In this document: positions 22,000 through 33,604 of the stretch, piece by piece | Layout of the letters: each line of letters starts with the position of its first letter | How positions within the stretch are numbered: position 1 is the stretch's first letter | Origin: Aplectana chamaeleonis | Lineage: Eukaryota; Nematoda; Chromadorea; Rhabditida; Cosmocercidae | NCBI GenBank assembly: GCA_029168955.1 | Contig: JAPDOI010001751.1 | Coordinates: 1 to 64,000 of the forward strand | Direction of reading: 5' to 3' | Length of the DNA: 64,000 bases | Program-made: the position numbers and the translations under genes | The notes under the pieces: generated by a model | Database searches by the model: none | The model's input: only the letters and a program-made list of their open reading frames with translations | Told to the model about the DNA's origin: nothing

Positions 22000-23580
22000 T
22001 GAAGCGTTTCAATCGCGAATGTCTTATCCCCGCGGCTGGTGTTTTACTGCGAAAATAATTGGACTTGCACCAAATTTATAGCTGCGAGCGCATGTGGTAA
22101 TTGTGCACAAAATGTTCAAAACCAAGGATTTTTTCACAATGAGAACAACGAATGGCGTGAACTTTCGAACAATCATTGATATCACCCAGGCCTACTAATT
22201 GAGGAGGGAAACAATACTGAACTAGACTTTACTAGATGTGCTAATACAAGCTGTGGGCAGATCATTACAAAAGAAATGGCTTGAGGAGTCGGGTTGGAGT
22301 GAAAGCGGGCGGACAAAAATCAAAACTTATTGGGAGATCACGGTCTCGAAAACATGCTCTTTTCCTGAAGAACTACTATAGGTTGTAGTAGCCAAAATAC
22401 CATATTCCTATCGTAACCTACAATAATCAACTTGAGTACAAAAAAGTATTCGTTTTCTTTTTTTTAATAACCCCCCTAGACCCTAGGGCAAAAAAAATCC
22501 ATCTTCGCAGCCTCACACATGTGGTAACTTTTTTTTGCTCTGAATTTGTCCAGGGAGGTTATTTGGGGTGCTGATCACGAATATGAGGTACGTTCTCGGT
22601 TTTTCGGAAGATTTATGTAGTTTACGGCAGGTGTAATGCCATTTTGCTATAGAAATCTACATTAAAAACTCATAACTCCTTTCAGAGAAACGTTTCACAT
22701 CTGCAATGTGAAATTCGAACTCTAAGTCAAAAACTGATATCAGAAACGCGAATTTCATTTAGAATGGCCACGGCATGTAATGATCCTTCCCTTGTGAGGC
22801 ATTCCATTCTATTTCCGTAGTTATCTCAATCACGTTTACGAGTGCGTATGCTGCTTTTAGCCTCCATATATTCACAAGGCTACGCCACATCTGCAAGCAT
22901 GGACGTTACTATGTATAAGTCAGTACATTGGTCGTGATTATGATGAAAAAGTATAGATATTGAGGCATGCACCGGACGATTGACGCAAGTTGAAGAGAAC
23001 AGCCCTTTTGACGACTATTTATACACATCATAGTTTGCAAACCATTATGTGGCTAGCGGTTGTTGTGAAAGGAGATACTGATATTCATATGATACAATGA
23101 AAGACGTGTTCGTGTTTTTGATAGATTGTTGATAAGGTCATATTCCTTGCGTACATATAATCACGGCTATGGAAGGTTGCTGATCAGAAGCACACTGTCG
23201 CTCAATATGGAACTAAGAGGTAGGGCATGGGAGCCGAAGTAATAAGTTGTAGGGCAGCGTCTCTGAGTTGATGTGGGGGTTACACAACACATAATTGCAC
23301 ATAATTGCATTCGGAATACTGCTAACTGATCGCGGTTCTCTCTGTGAGTTGAAGACCGTCTACTTACACCCGTGCTTATGACCTTTGGTCGCAGTAAATC
23401 GCAGCAAAATATCTTTGTTCGAGGTTAACAATTGTTCTTATAGTTACTCACAAATCCATTTTCCCTTGTCGGTGAACGCTTAGACTCTTTTACTCTTTTA
23501 AGAGGTTGTCATATTTGTAAAGCCTCGTAAACTATGGAATTTGTATCAGAGGTCTCCTCGAGAATAGGTCTACTTTGGCA
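22000..23580. other. No gene; contains repeat family R fragments
   Basis: 22550-22600 holds GGTTATTTGGGGTGCTGATC, the hallmark of family R. 22800-22870 resembles 895-960. The rest has no recognisable feature. Confidence 0.4.
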
Positions 23581-23581
23581 C

Positions 23582-24425
23582 GTATTAATCTATTTATTTA
23601 TTTATTCGAGACGCGGAACAAGTCCACGTAAGCAATACACAACTTGATATAAAAATCGTAGAATTACTGAAATATTGAACACAACTGTAAAACCTACGCT
23701 GAGGAAACAAAGAAAACCGATTAGCCGGAAAATGACATTCAAAAACAAATAAGAAAAAGTAATTGTAGAAGTAAGTGGTACAAAAAACCATCAGTACAAG
23801 TAGATTGAAGGTCAGATGTCTCTTAGAAGGGACTTGAATGCACTCAAAGACACACTCAGAAGAAACTCATTCTCACCTAGAATTTGATTGAACTTGGAAC
23901 GGTAGGTAAAAAAGACTGACCTAGCTTGTGACCTCGCAAATGGAATATAGAGTCTAAGTTTCCCGCACCTGCTTCTTGAAATGGGAGCTCCGAAAAATTT
24001 AACGAGATCTGTAGACAACTTTCTAGTAAGTAATTTGTACATCATTATGAGATCATTTCTTTTCCTTCTCCTATGAAGACTAGGCAGTTTAAGAATTCTA
24101 GCTCTTTCGGCACCATTGGGCACCTGGGAATACGCGAGTCCAGAACATCTCATCATTAGTTTGCGGGTGTAGTTATTTTGAATGGATTCCAATAGGGCAA
24201 TGTCCTTCTTTTTCACGTAGTTAAAGACTGTGATTCCACACTCAACTAAAGGCCTCACATAGGTCTTGTAAGCTCGCAGAAGCGCCTGAGGATTAGTAGT
24301 TCTGACTACCTTAAAAATATTATAGGTGCGATAATTAGCCTTCCTAACCAAGTTTCTGTAATGCTGTCTGAAACTCAAATCATTGGATATTTGAATCGCG
24401 CTAGTGTCCAATAAAAAGCCGAGAA
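23582..24425 (-). mobile_element. 5'-truncated CR1/Jockey-like LINE, 3' end
   Basis: The minus-strand ORF 23812-24411 encodes the C-terminal third of a non-LTR reverse transcriptase polyprotein: the DLSF-type segment after RT domain 7, then YKTYVRPLVECGITVF, LLESIQNNYTRKL and LRDI at the end. RT catalytic motifs are missing because the copy is 5'-truncated near 24425. After about 200 nt of 3' UTR it ends in an (ATAA)n tract at 23588-23612, a tail type used by CR1-like LINEs. The open frame suggests a fairly young insertion. It is not the same family as the LINE at 43465-45346. Confidence 0.75.
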
Positions 24426-24429
24426 AACT

Positions 24430-25600
24430 CCATTAAACTGGTTCTGGGAAGTTAGCAATGTTTTTAACAGGCAGGAAGGATGGACGGGCACACCGCATGT
24501 GGGAAATACCACGTGATACACAAATATGAATTTTGGTGCCTCGATGTTGGTGCTTAAAATTGAAACGGCTCAACCTCACAGAAAAAGTTCTCGCGAATCT
24601 CTATTCTGTACTCTAGGGAACCAAGTGCTCGATCAATTATAGCTGATTTGGTACATTGTTAGAAATGTGCAGTATATATGTTTTGTAACATTCAGACCTG
24701 GGCCACGTGGCATCTCCGAATAAGAACTTCGAAGCGATTAAGTTCTACGGGGAGTTGAATCTGAATGAAAAATATGCGGGAACTTATTCACAAACCCAAT
24801 CCTTCTGAGAGCCACTAGAATTGCTTCCTTTGAAAAAATTGAGAACGATGCTCATCGTGAAGAGAGCCTCAAACTCTGAAAAAAAAAATCAGAGGATCGC
24901 TAATCGGCCTTCTTTCCCAAAGTTCTGAGTAACTAACTAGGAAAGCCTATCATTAGTACGTAGTAGTCACCGCCTTCAGGCCTCCGTCACAGGTGGCTTG
25001 AAGACCGTATAAGTCCATCTGACTCAGACCTGTTACTACCTGGTCGATAACCATGTACAACATGTGAATCCGGGTTAGAGTGGATGTATTTTAGTGGGCC
25101 GGATTCAAAATGCAAACGATGAGTAGCTACTGGTTTGTTTGCGCACGGAGGCAGATGGTCTCGTTAGGTGCGTTTGGCGCGCTCGACTGCCAGGTTTTTG
25201 ATGCGTATCGACCAGGCGAGACGCAGCCCAACTGCCAACTCTGACGTTAGCCTCTGAGCGACTATGAGGGTGAACAAACATTGCAAGGGCATGGTAATAG
25301 TATTAATCATATGTGAGGTTCGAGTGTATGGGCGTTAACAGCGCCTCATACGCGATAGTGCGTGAAACATCTGATGTCCCTACTTTCGCAGGCGGTAACG
25401 TTCGAGCCAGCGAGTAATTTTTGAGGACGCTCAGACTTCATGTATGCTAGCATCTCATATCAGCGGACAATAATGAGTTGCCTCAATCCTCAGTTGTAAC
25501 TCTTCACTACCGCTCGTAGGATTTGGTCAAAAAGCAAGCGAATTCGGGTTTTTGCGTCTTTCCGTCGTATTAAAACTCGCTTCAAAGTCAAGTTTGAGGG
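24430..25600. other. No supported gene
   Basis: No exon, repeat or RNA gene recognised in this 1.2-kb interval. Confidence 0.4.
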
Positions 25601-25607
25601 AAACTGT

Positions 25608-25860
25608 CGTGATATTCCTGGCGTTTAGGGCTACCCAATGGTCTAGCCATTGTCGAGGTATTGTTGAGAATCATGAAAGTTCCGCAATCAACCAGCTCTT
25701 TATATGCTGAACACACAGGGAGGACAGACGGTAGCGCTCCATCCGCCATGGTACCGTAATGACAAACCTGGCTAATTGCGAAACTCCTATAGTTTTCAAC
25801 GTAACCACCAGAAAGGCTAAACCATTGGGTAGCTCTCAACGCCAGGATCATGAATATCAC
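25608..25860. mobile_element. Foldback MITE
   Basis: The left end GTGATATTCCTGGCGTTTAG reappears inverted at 25795-25860 (with a 5-base insertion), along with GCTACCCAATGGTTTAGCC. A 90-codon ORF across it is a by-product. A TATA-like TTTATATAGC lies just outside on the minus strand. Confidence 0.5.
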
Positions 25861-25864
25861 CCTA

Positions 25865-26770
25865 GATTTGCTAAATGATGAGCGTGAAGCGAGCTATATA
25901 AAAGAAGACGGAAAGACGAGAACGACCTTACTCGATTTCTGACCCAATCCTGTGAGCGATATTGCTTTTAACTACGCTTTTAACCTTCTCAATTCAGAAG
26001 TTCTTTTTTTTTATTTCCGTTACAGGGAAAAGGTTATTGTTGTTAAACACGTTGTTCATTACACGGAGACAAAGTCTGCAAACACACGAAACAGCGACAC
26101 GCGAATATTGATAGCAGTACAAATCATATTTAATTGAATAGTTTATTTGTGTTTAGAGGACATAAGTTACAATCGCACTTTCAGTCATCTCCAACCCATT
26201 CCTGCACATTAGTTTGGAATAATTTCCCTCGTGATCACGCCGTTATTGTTTCGGATACGGATGCCGACTCCTGAAATTCCCATTTTCGTTTGAAATCGAC
26301 TGCTTATCATTCTCTGCAGCTGGGAATAATGTTGCTTCTGAGGGAGATTCCAATCATGGAGTTCGGCTAGTCTATTAATAGTGAAAGGCCGGCTGAACGC
26401 GCAGACCCTGCATGACTAGGCCTTACAAAATGTTTTCTTCATTCGCATCGTTTGAGTACGCAGGCAAACCTATTAAATTTCTGGTCGGTGTTATGTTTTC
26501 TCCACAAACCAACCTAAAAGAATTTTAAAGCAACGAGAAAAAACAGAAAAATGATAACCTCCGCCCAGATATAGATTGTCTTAAACCAGGGGGTGAATAT
26601 TGCGATGCACACAACGGTGCGCACCACATCTGCGTAACAGAATGAATGAATGCAGTGGCCTTCGTGCTCACGAGGTCAATCGATGCAATGTTTCTTTCTA
26701 CGGTCTTCCATTTTAATCATCTATAGTCTAGTGGAGATTCTATTTTGAGCGTTGGGGCAGACTCGATGCG
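25865..26770. other. No supported gene
   Basis: AT-rich interval without recognised exons or shared repeats. Confidence 0.4.
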
Positions 26771-26772
26771 CA

Positions 26773-27061
26773 CAAAGTGTGTCCGAATGAGGATGGCGGC
26801 CCATGCGCTCGGCGTGCTCAGCAGGCGGCCGTCTCATTAACGCTCTCAGGCGAGTGTTGGATTCGAACGGTGGCCATCCCCCTCCCCTGCTGCACAGCTG
26901 ATTGATCGGCGCAGTGTTTGCTGCCAGCCGATGCCGGCCCCACTTGTAATCGATGGCTGTGGGGGGACGTTTCTCATGCTCGTTCGAGAGCGGAGAACGC
27001 GACGGCCGCCTGCCAAGCACGCCGGCCGCATGGGCCGCCATTCTCATCAGGACACACTTTA
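26773..27061. mobile_element. 289-bp GC-rich foldback MITE
   Basis: The ends AAAGTGTGTCCGAATGAGGA and TCTCATCAGGACACACTTT are inverted. Both arms hold GGCGGCCCATGCG / CGCATGGGCCGCC and CAGGCGGCCGTC / GACGGCCGCCTG. ORFs within read through the palindrome and are not genes. Confidence 0.7.
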
Positions 27062-27890
27062 TGTTATATCATACGTGCACCTCGTTCGCGCTGACGCCGT
27101 AAGGAAAGCAAAGTATCGGTGCGATCCATGCCGAGTGTATATCGACCAGACGTATTGAAGGCATCGTGCGCGCTGAAAATCATTTCCAGTTTTCTTTGTG
27201 CTAGATCGAATTGTTTTGGCCCAAACTTGAGGCTGTGAAAATGCGCAACTCTGGCAGTTTTGGCTACCTGAAAGCGACTGTGGAATCGATCGTATAGCAC
27301 TTCGGGGTCGATCATCTACCTTTTCTTCAAAGACTGTTGATTCAACCGTCAAACAACATGAAAAACGCCCACTGTTCTAACCCACTTGCAGAAAAACTTC
27401 AAAAATGACGGCGACCAGGTCTCCAGATGCAGAAAATCTTCAGAAACAATTCTAGCGCAAATTACGGATTCACTATAACAGTGTGTTCAGACTGGTTTTC
27501 CATTAAGAATAGAAGTTTGTCATGGGCCCTTTCGACGTTTCCGTTTACTAAAGAGGTCAAGCTACACAAAAACATTAAAAAACAGTATAGGAGTTTGTGC
27601 GCGTGCACCTGTTTGGTCACAACTGGTTTCACTAAATAGATTATGACACCCTTTCCGAGATTGTATGTAGGTAAATCGGTCTGTATGACAGACCAAACAT
27701 ATGGGCAAAAGAACATAAGCAACCTACCGCGACCTCCATTGTCTGGGGCCCAGCTGCCCCAGCTGTTGTGAATAACACCGTCATTAATATGGGTTTCTCC
27801 TATACCTGAATAGACATGGATTTTTATTCATACCAAAGAGTTGAAAAAGACAGCGAAAAGCGCTCAGATACGTCGGTCGGTGCAGCTGTC
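27062..27890. other. No gene; fragment of the TTAA-element end
   Basis: 27156-27215 (GAAGGCATCGTGCGCGCTGA and following) resembles the termini of the 42703-43259 element. No other feature is supported. Confidence 0.4.
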
Positions 27891-27897
27891 GCACATA

Positions 27898-28086
27898 CTG
27901 TCATTCTCGGAGCCAGACTCCGAAGTGCCTTTGCGGACAACGGCTGTTGCATCACGCAACAGGATGATACTCGTGATGGGACCAACTGATCCCTTAGGGA
28001 CTCATCTTTCTCCCAGCACAATTTATGTCGTGTTGAAACAGTGTACTCTGCAGCTGCGGACTGGGGTTTGGCTTCCAGAACGACTG
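27898..28086. mobile_element. MITE family N, copy 4
   Basis: Has GCGGACAACGGCTGTTGCAT at the left, a GGGACCAACTGATCCC-like centre, CCCAGCACAATTTATG and GCAGCTGCGGACTGGGG at the right. The most diverged family member. Confidence 0.5.
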
Positions 28087-28089
28087 TAC

Positions 28090-28680
28090 GAATAATGGAC
28101 GATGCGTCTAATGTGCGCGCACATTGCGTAATCACTGCGGCTTGACTTCCTGTAGGAGTTGTCTTATAGAGTCAATAGTACATTCACCGCGTTGAGAAGT
28201 AGTGCGTTCAAAATAGCTGCTAATTGTCCTGAGCATTTTGAGCAGGCTGTTCATAACAGATGGCAGGTATGAGGCGCTTGTAAGAATATTTTCGAATGCA
28301 CAGACCCCAATATACGGATGGACTGTAAGCTTCTACCCTTCTGTTTGTTACGCAGCCACAGAAGTTTCTATTTATGATCTTCTGAGGGCCTTTGGCCTTA
28401 TTTTCGAATAGTTTTCTTGAACATGATCGATTGTTTCTCGAATCTATAGAAATGCACTACTTTTTGGAAATAGCCCGGAAGCATACTGGCCAGCCACTGT
28501 AAAGTCTGTTTAAATAGGGCTGTCCAAGCGATCGTGTGAAGCGGCTGTCGCAAAGGCCAACAGCGGATTGGAATATTATTTATCACTAGTCAAGTATTTC
28601 TGTTAATCGATTTCAAAGTTCGAAGGGTGTCTCTTCGACTGATGTTCGACACGCACGCCAACCGCGTGGGCGGAAAACTC
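28090..28680. other. No supported gene
   Basis: Searched for a downstream exon of the small gene at 28683-28811 but none was convincing. Confidence 0.35.
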
Positions 28681-28682
28681 TT

Positions 28683-28811
28683 TTAGAAGGGCTTCATGTA
28701 TATGTTGTCGTGATTAGAAGATTTACCTGAAATTCTAGACTGCCAGTTTGCATCACATGTAAAGACAAGAGCAATTGCGAACACGATAAAGAGGGCAGTC
28801 TTGGAAATCAT
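28683..28811 (-). CDS. Possible small secreted peptide (42 aa) or first exon
   Basis: The minus-strand ATG at 28811 lies three bases after a strong acceptor-like TTTTTCCAG, a position typical of spliced-leader trans-splicing in nematodes. The product begins with a good signal peptide, MISKTALFIVFAIALVFTC, with likely cleavage after CDA. Read through, it ends at 28683 after 42 residues, leaving a hydrophilic mature peptide (NWQSRISGKSS...) of about 20 residues. Alternatively TTTCAG/GTAAAT at 28727/28726 is a donor and this is the first exon of a longer gene whose next exon I could not find. MITE M copy 5 sits about 100 bp upstream. No family recognised. Confidence 0.45.
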   Translation of the reverse strand: MISKTALFIVFAIALVFTCDANWQSRISGKSSNHDNIYMKPF

Positions 28812-28908
28812 GCTCTGGAAAAATGAGTAATTCAAAAAACGCGTATGATCAAAAGCAGGAAGTTCTTCGTCTCTATAAAAATACGAGAGGGTATGAACGA
28901 CCCTGAGG

Positions 28909-29025
28909 CCTAGTGCATCCTGCCGACGAGCGACGCGACACAGTGGTTGTGATTGATATCGAAGGGAAATCAATATGACCTATAAGCACTGTCGCGGTTT
29001 CGCGCCGCGGTAAGTATGCACTAGG
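28909..29025. mobile_element. MITE family M, copy 5
   Basis: 117 bp from CCTAGTGCATCCTGCC to GTAAGTATGCACTAGG. The core is a diverged GATATCGAAGGGAAATCAAT. It lies in the presumed promoter side of the 28683-28811 ORF. Confidence 0.65.
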
Positions 29026-29029
29026 CTCG

Positions 29030-29980
29030 AGCGAAGTCGTATGGACCGTCAATCACTGGATGAGGGGTAGCCGCGACGCTGCTTGGCTGAAAAAAAAACG
29101 AAGGGAGGATGGCTATTGATCGAATGATTTTGAATGTGATTGCTGAGCGCGGCTTCCTACGTGTAAGAAACAGACGATATTCAAAGCTCAGCGCACGTCG
29201 CTGTCTATCCTTCACTGTTACTTGTCAACGCAATTTGAACAACACGAAGGTCAACAGAGTTAAGGAAAAATACGCATGCACAGCAGAGGGAAGGCAAAAG
29301 ACCAGTATTGGTTTCTCGGTGTCTGGAACACGGTGACACTTCTTGCAGTCGTTGACCGCGAGAAGTGGGATTGCGGGCCCATACCGTCTGTGTAGTTCTA
29401 GCAGAAAGCTGTAACACTAGTTGGAGGAAAAATTCTGCACGCGAGAAAATGGAGAGAAGATGTCTATCGATCGTACAGTTTTGCGCACAATTACTTATTG
29501 CGGCTTTCTGATATAATGACACCCACGATAACCGATCGGGATATAGACCAGGTTTAACGGGGTGCGTAGCATTATTTCTGATCTGTTTCGATTTGGTATC
29601 TGTCGAAGGCAACTTGTTACAAGTGAAGTTACTGACGTTTTTGAAGTGTTTTCTGGTGACATATTCAGGCAAGTTTTGACGAGCTAAAGCTAATACAGAA
29701 TCAGAAATATGTAAATAAATAATATAGAAACAGATCAATAATAGCGCTACACATCCAAATTTTACATTCGACTGGTGGTAATCTCTGTGGGGCAGTCTTG
29801 GGGGGAACTTTTTACAGAAGTCTAGGAATAAGAAACAGCAAGAAAGGATCTTGCTTTAAATTGTTCCAACGCCGCATTTTCTAATGTCGGGCACTCGGCG
29901 TGTATTATAGCGTAGGTCAGTGCAGGACCGTAAGCCACGATAGCGAAATACATGTCTACCCTAATACTACGGCCCATCAG
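29030..29980. other. No supported gene; weak internal duplication
   Basis: 29105-29160 and 29450-29510 share a diverged phrase (GATGGCTATTGATCG / GATGTCTATCGATCG, then GCGGCTT). The 177-codon minus-strand ORF 29205-29738 has no domain or splice support. Confidence 0.35.
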
Positions 29981-29985
29981 AAATT

Positions 29986-30233
29986 ACTGTGCTTATCTGC
30001 TCAAGTGCGTCTCGACACGCTTTGTGGCCGCATGCTCTCGAGTCAGTCGGGTTTTCAGTGCCAAAGCCGACTCGATGTGGCTTTTTTGTACGATTTTCTC
30101 CAATTTTTCTTAGTTTCCAGTTTCCAAAACCAACAGATCGGCGGCTGCGGTGCTGGAAGCTCTTCTGACTCAGGAACTTGCGGCCGCAAAGCGCGTCGAA
30201 ACGCAATTACGGACCGGCCTAGATAAGCACAGT
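29986..30233. mobile_element. 248-bp foldback MITE
   Basis: The termini ACTGTGCTTATCT / AGATAAGCACAGT are perfect inverted repeats. Inside, GTCTCGACACGCTTTGTGGC pairs with GCCGCAAAGCGCGTCGAAAC. ORFs on both strands are palindrome artefacts. Confidence 0.75.
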
Positions 30234-30239
30234 AGCATC

Positions 30240-31650
30240 CTCTACGCATGATAAGTGTTAGACTATGTAAAGTTGACAGATTAGAAGGCCAACTGTATAA
30301 ACATTCAATCCTATTTCAACGTTTTCCAGAACACTGAGCAACGGCATCATAGATTCAAATACGTAAGGAGAGCTGTATGTTGATGGTAAAGAGCTAGCTG
30401 TACATTGGTTTCACCCTCTTAAGTGTTTCTTCAGTAGAAAAGACAAATAGACCCGCCTCCAATGAATGAACGAGTTCGTTAAACACTTTTTACTTCCTGA
30501 GTGGTTGAGTAGCGTAAGTTAAGAAACAACTTGCTGAGTTTCCTGTTTTCTAAAGTCTACCTGGCAAATCAGGTGTACGGGCAATGTCACATTCCAACCG
30601 TTTTTGCACTTCTAGAAAGGTCTAGTGATTCTCAAATGTTACATTCGAATAGACATCATGACCGGGAAAACGAAAACAAAGCTGCTCGGGTTGTGAGGAA
30701 AGTCTAAATTTTTACGCGAAGCTGCACCACTCACAGAATAGAAGACGATTCTGATTGATTGCAATTATCGAAATGTAGCTATTCATAAATACAGGATGCT
30801 AAGGTAAAACAAGAAGGTTTTCAGGCCTAACCAGTTTGATCGCTAAAGCGCTTGGGTTCGCCTGTCTCCTGACCCATCTGCAGAACACGGAGATGTCATG
30901 GGGTCTGCAGCAATCGAAGCTTCGGCTGAGTGCAGGCGGTTCTCAGAATGTAGATGGCTTTGGACGACCGCAGTCGCCCGTAAAGGGCTCTGCAGATTGC
31001 AGCGACCGGAGGCACGTCGCCGAGCGAGAGGTTTGGGGCGGAGACAAAACATGACGCGGCGTTGGGCACCAAGGCCTCGCAGAGTTGCTGCGACTTTTCC
31101 GACGGCGCTGCTATTCTACGACTGCGTGCGCACTAGATCATCCGACGTCACATTCTGCTTTTATTGTTTTGCTGTGCTTTCGATGTTGAGAAAGTTCCTA
31201 TGAATAATCTCTGAAAAATAACATTAGTGAAATCCAGTGAAGCGAAACTGTCTTTGATGTTTACTGAAGTTATTATGATTTAACGCAGAAATTGCAAGAC
31301 AACAGAAGTAGTGCAGTATTTACAGAATTTACTAATAGTTGCATATATCACCACTAGGCAACGTTGATGCAAAGAAAAGAGACACGAATCTGGAAATCAA
31401 AAAAAAACAAAACCGAGATGAATCCAGGAAAGTATACGTTCCGAACAGATTCCTCCCATTTTCTCTTAATTTGAACAAAAATTTGAAAAATCACGCCTCC
31501 AGAAGATTGATCTATCGAAGAAATCAAGATGGGAGCTTGAATCCTCACCGCGGCAGGAAATGGTCGTGGCCGTTTACCGCCGCCATTTGCTGACGGCGTC
31601 GCTCCGAGACTTACTGCTGTCGCCGGGGCGAAAACACTGCGAGGTAACTA
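30240..31650. other. No supported gene
   Basis: 30895-31050 shares short phrases (GCAATCGAAGCTTCGG / GCAATCGAAACTTGAGG, CAGATGGCT) with 34380-34445, so part is an inverted dispersed repeat. The remainder is unrecognised. Confidence 0.4.
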
Positions 31651-31659
31651 TTCTTAACT

Positions 31660-31891
31660 TCCGCACTGCCGTTCAGTCCGCAAAGTGCGCTTGATTGCGA
31701 AATCGTGCTGCGGCGCGGTTGCGAGTATCCTCAGACAGGGATGTGGGATCACCCGGGCGGTGGGATCACCCTGGCACCAAAGGCCAAAAGCGCCCGGGTG
31801 ATCCCACATCCTTGTCTGAGGATGTTCGCAACCGCGCCGCAGCAAGATTTCGCAATCAGGGTGCACTTTGCGGACTGAACGGCAGTGCGGA
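31660..31891. mobile_element. 232-bp near-perfect hairpin
   Basis: TCCGCACTGCCGTTCAGTCC at the left end pairs with GGACTGAACGGCAGTGCGGA at the right. Near the axis GATGTGGGATCACCCGGGCG pairs with its complement. The whole element folds into one long stem with few mismatches. Confidence 0.8.
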
Positions 31892-32054
31892 GGTGAACTG
31901 TACGTCGCTGTTGCCGCGCGACACGTCGCCGCGATCTTCCGCTGCGTCATTGCCGTGCCGCAGCGAGACTCGCAGCGGTGCCACTCTGCAGACACCTTAA
32001 AAGTGCGTTCATTTAGCATGCAAACCTCACCTATCGACAGTGTGGCATGCATAC

Positions 32055-32549
32055 TATACAGGCCATAAACGGCCAATGTCTCACCGTCGACTGCGTACCA
32101 CTGCGCTGCGCGACCGCACGCGCATCGGAAGCAGACGGGTTTTGCCGCCGCGCGACGAGTTTTGACTGCCGCGCGACGTTTCGGCGACGCGCGGCGGCCG
32201 AAACTCGTCGCGCGGCGGCCAAAACTCGTCTCCTCCCGACGCACGTGCGGTCGCGCAGCGCGTTGTACGCAGTCGACGGTGAGACATTGGCCGTTTTATG
32301 GCCTGTACTTGTTCCAAATCGAATAATCGGATGAGTATCCGACTGTTTCAGTCGGATAAAAAAGTCGACTTTTTATTCGACAAGTCGGTTATTCGAAAAG
32401 TGCGATATCCGACTACAGTCGAAAAGTCGAATATCTCGAAAGTGCGATATCCGACTACAGTCGAAAAGTCGAATATTCGAAAAAGGGCGATATCCGACTA
32501 CAGTCGAAAAGTCGGATATTCGAAATAAATTCCATCTGGAACAAGTATA
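32055..32549. mobile_element. 495-bp non-autonomous element with 8-bp target duplication
   Basis: Flanked by ATGCATAC on both sides (32047-32054 and 32550-32557). The paralogous segment at about 34507 lacks the insertion, which confirms the boundaries. The ends are TATAC...GTATA. The first half (32058-32308) is a GC-rich hairpin with arms ACAGGCCATAAACGGCCAAT and complement. The second half holds a 42-bp tandem array. The 8-bp duplication suggests the hAT superfamily. No transposase. Confidence 0.75.
32390..32516 (+). repeat. Tandem array, three 42-bp units
   Basis: Three consecutive units of TATTCGAAAAGTGCGATATC + CGACTACAGTCGAAAAGTCG with few differences. Within the 32055-32549 element. 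Confidence 0.8.
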
Positions 32550-33210
32550 ATGCATACGGCTACGCGGGAGTCATTGGATGTATATTCTGAGCCGGGTTTG
32601 CCTTAGACCATGATCCGTTTGACTACGAAAGGACGCCGACGGAATCGTCTGATGCAGTTTGTATACTTATTCACCACGTCTATCAACAAATAGGGACCCA
32701 GTCAACCGACTAACTCTGATGGAGTCTCTAGATGATACAGAGGGAACGATGGACCTCATGTATCAACAGAAGTGAATACGTCTGTCAACCTCCAGATTCA
32801 CTTTTATGACGTTATTTCTTTGTGTACTCGGGGATGAATGACTCGGTTCGGTTCGAATAAGTCACTGAGCGCTTCCAGCTAACGCAAACATTGAAATTTG
32901 TTTTCGCTGCCATTCGATAGTCTTATTAATCAACGGCAATATATCTTTTTTCAAGTTAGGGAGAGTTGCGATAGAATTGACAATGATGTCATTGTGGACT
33001 GTTGTGCAACAGAATGAGCAGAAATCGATTGAAGGCCAAGAATATCTTAATATCCCATGTGTCAACATCAAAATAATATACCATCGGATGGATATTTCAT
33101 GTATGCACTTTAAACGAAGAAGAATATTGAGCCGTCAGCACTTGCATATCGAAGACGTGAACGGAACAGGAACAAGGAGACTGCGCTCCATAAAATTTGT
33201 AAACCAGGCG

Positions 33211-33604
33211 CGGCATGCATGAACGCTGCGAAGAAGGTCAGGGAGCCGCTCGGCGTCCGATGCACGCAATGTCGAGCTACGGGACGGCCCCGACGTGCAT
33301 GGCGTATATTAGTGCATCGCGGACGTGACTGTGCTTTCCACTGCGAGCCCTACGCGCGCATTTTTTGCCGTCCCAGTCGCGTTTGCTTCCAATTATTGAG
33401 ATGCACGGAATGACAAAACAACGGCAGGAAGCGACTGGGATGACAAAAAAAGCCGCTCGGCGTAGAGTTTGCTGTAGAAGGTGTATTCATCGCCGCGAGA
33501 CATCAATATACGCCTTGCATTTCGGGGCCGTCCCGTGGCTCGACGCTGCGCGCATAGGACGCGGAGCGGCTCCCTGACCTTCTTCGCAGCGTTTATGCAT
33601 GCCG
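33211..33604. mobile_element. 394-bp foldback MITE
   Basis: The left end CGGCATGCATGAACGCTGCG and following GAAGGTCAGGGAGCCGCT match the right end in inverse (AGCGGCTCCCTGACCTTC, CGCAGCGTTTATGCATGCCG). Weaker pairing continues inward (GTCCCAGTCGC / GCGACTGGGAT). Confidence 0.75.

Larger units (their letters stand above)
32020..33190 (+). repeat. Duplicated segment D, copy 1 (interrupted)
   Basis: Shares with 34480-35190 the phrases TATCGACAGTGTGGCATGC, GACCCAGTCAACCG, AATGATGTCATTGTGGA and AGCAGAAATCGAT in the same order. Copy 1 is interrupted by the element 32055-32549. No coding function recognised. Confidence 0.65.

Noticed and set aside
25588..25860. 90-codon minus-strand ORF with a hydrophobic start and a nearby TATA-like box
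   Set aside because: Its beginning and end are inverted copies of each other, so it reads across a foldback repeat.
29205..29738. 177-codon minus-strand ORF
   Set aside because: No splice sites or domains, and part derives from an internal duplicated phrase on the plus strand.
32390..32516. Regular repeats of about 42 bp, CRISPR-like at first glance
   Set aside because: Units are contiguous without unique spacers, and the genome is eukaryotic. It is a tandem repeat.
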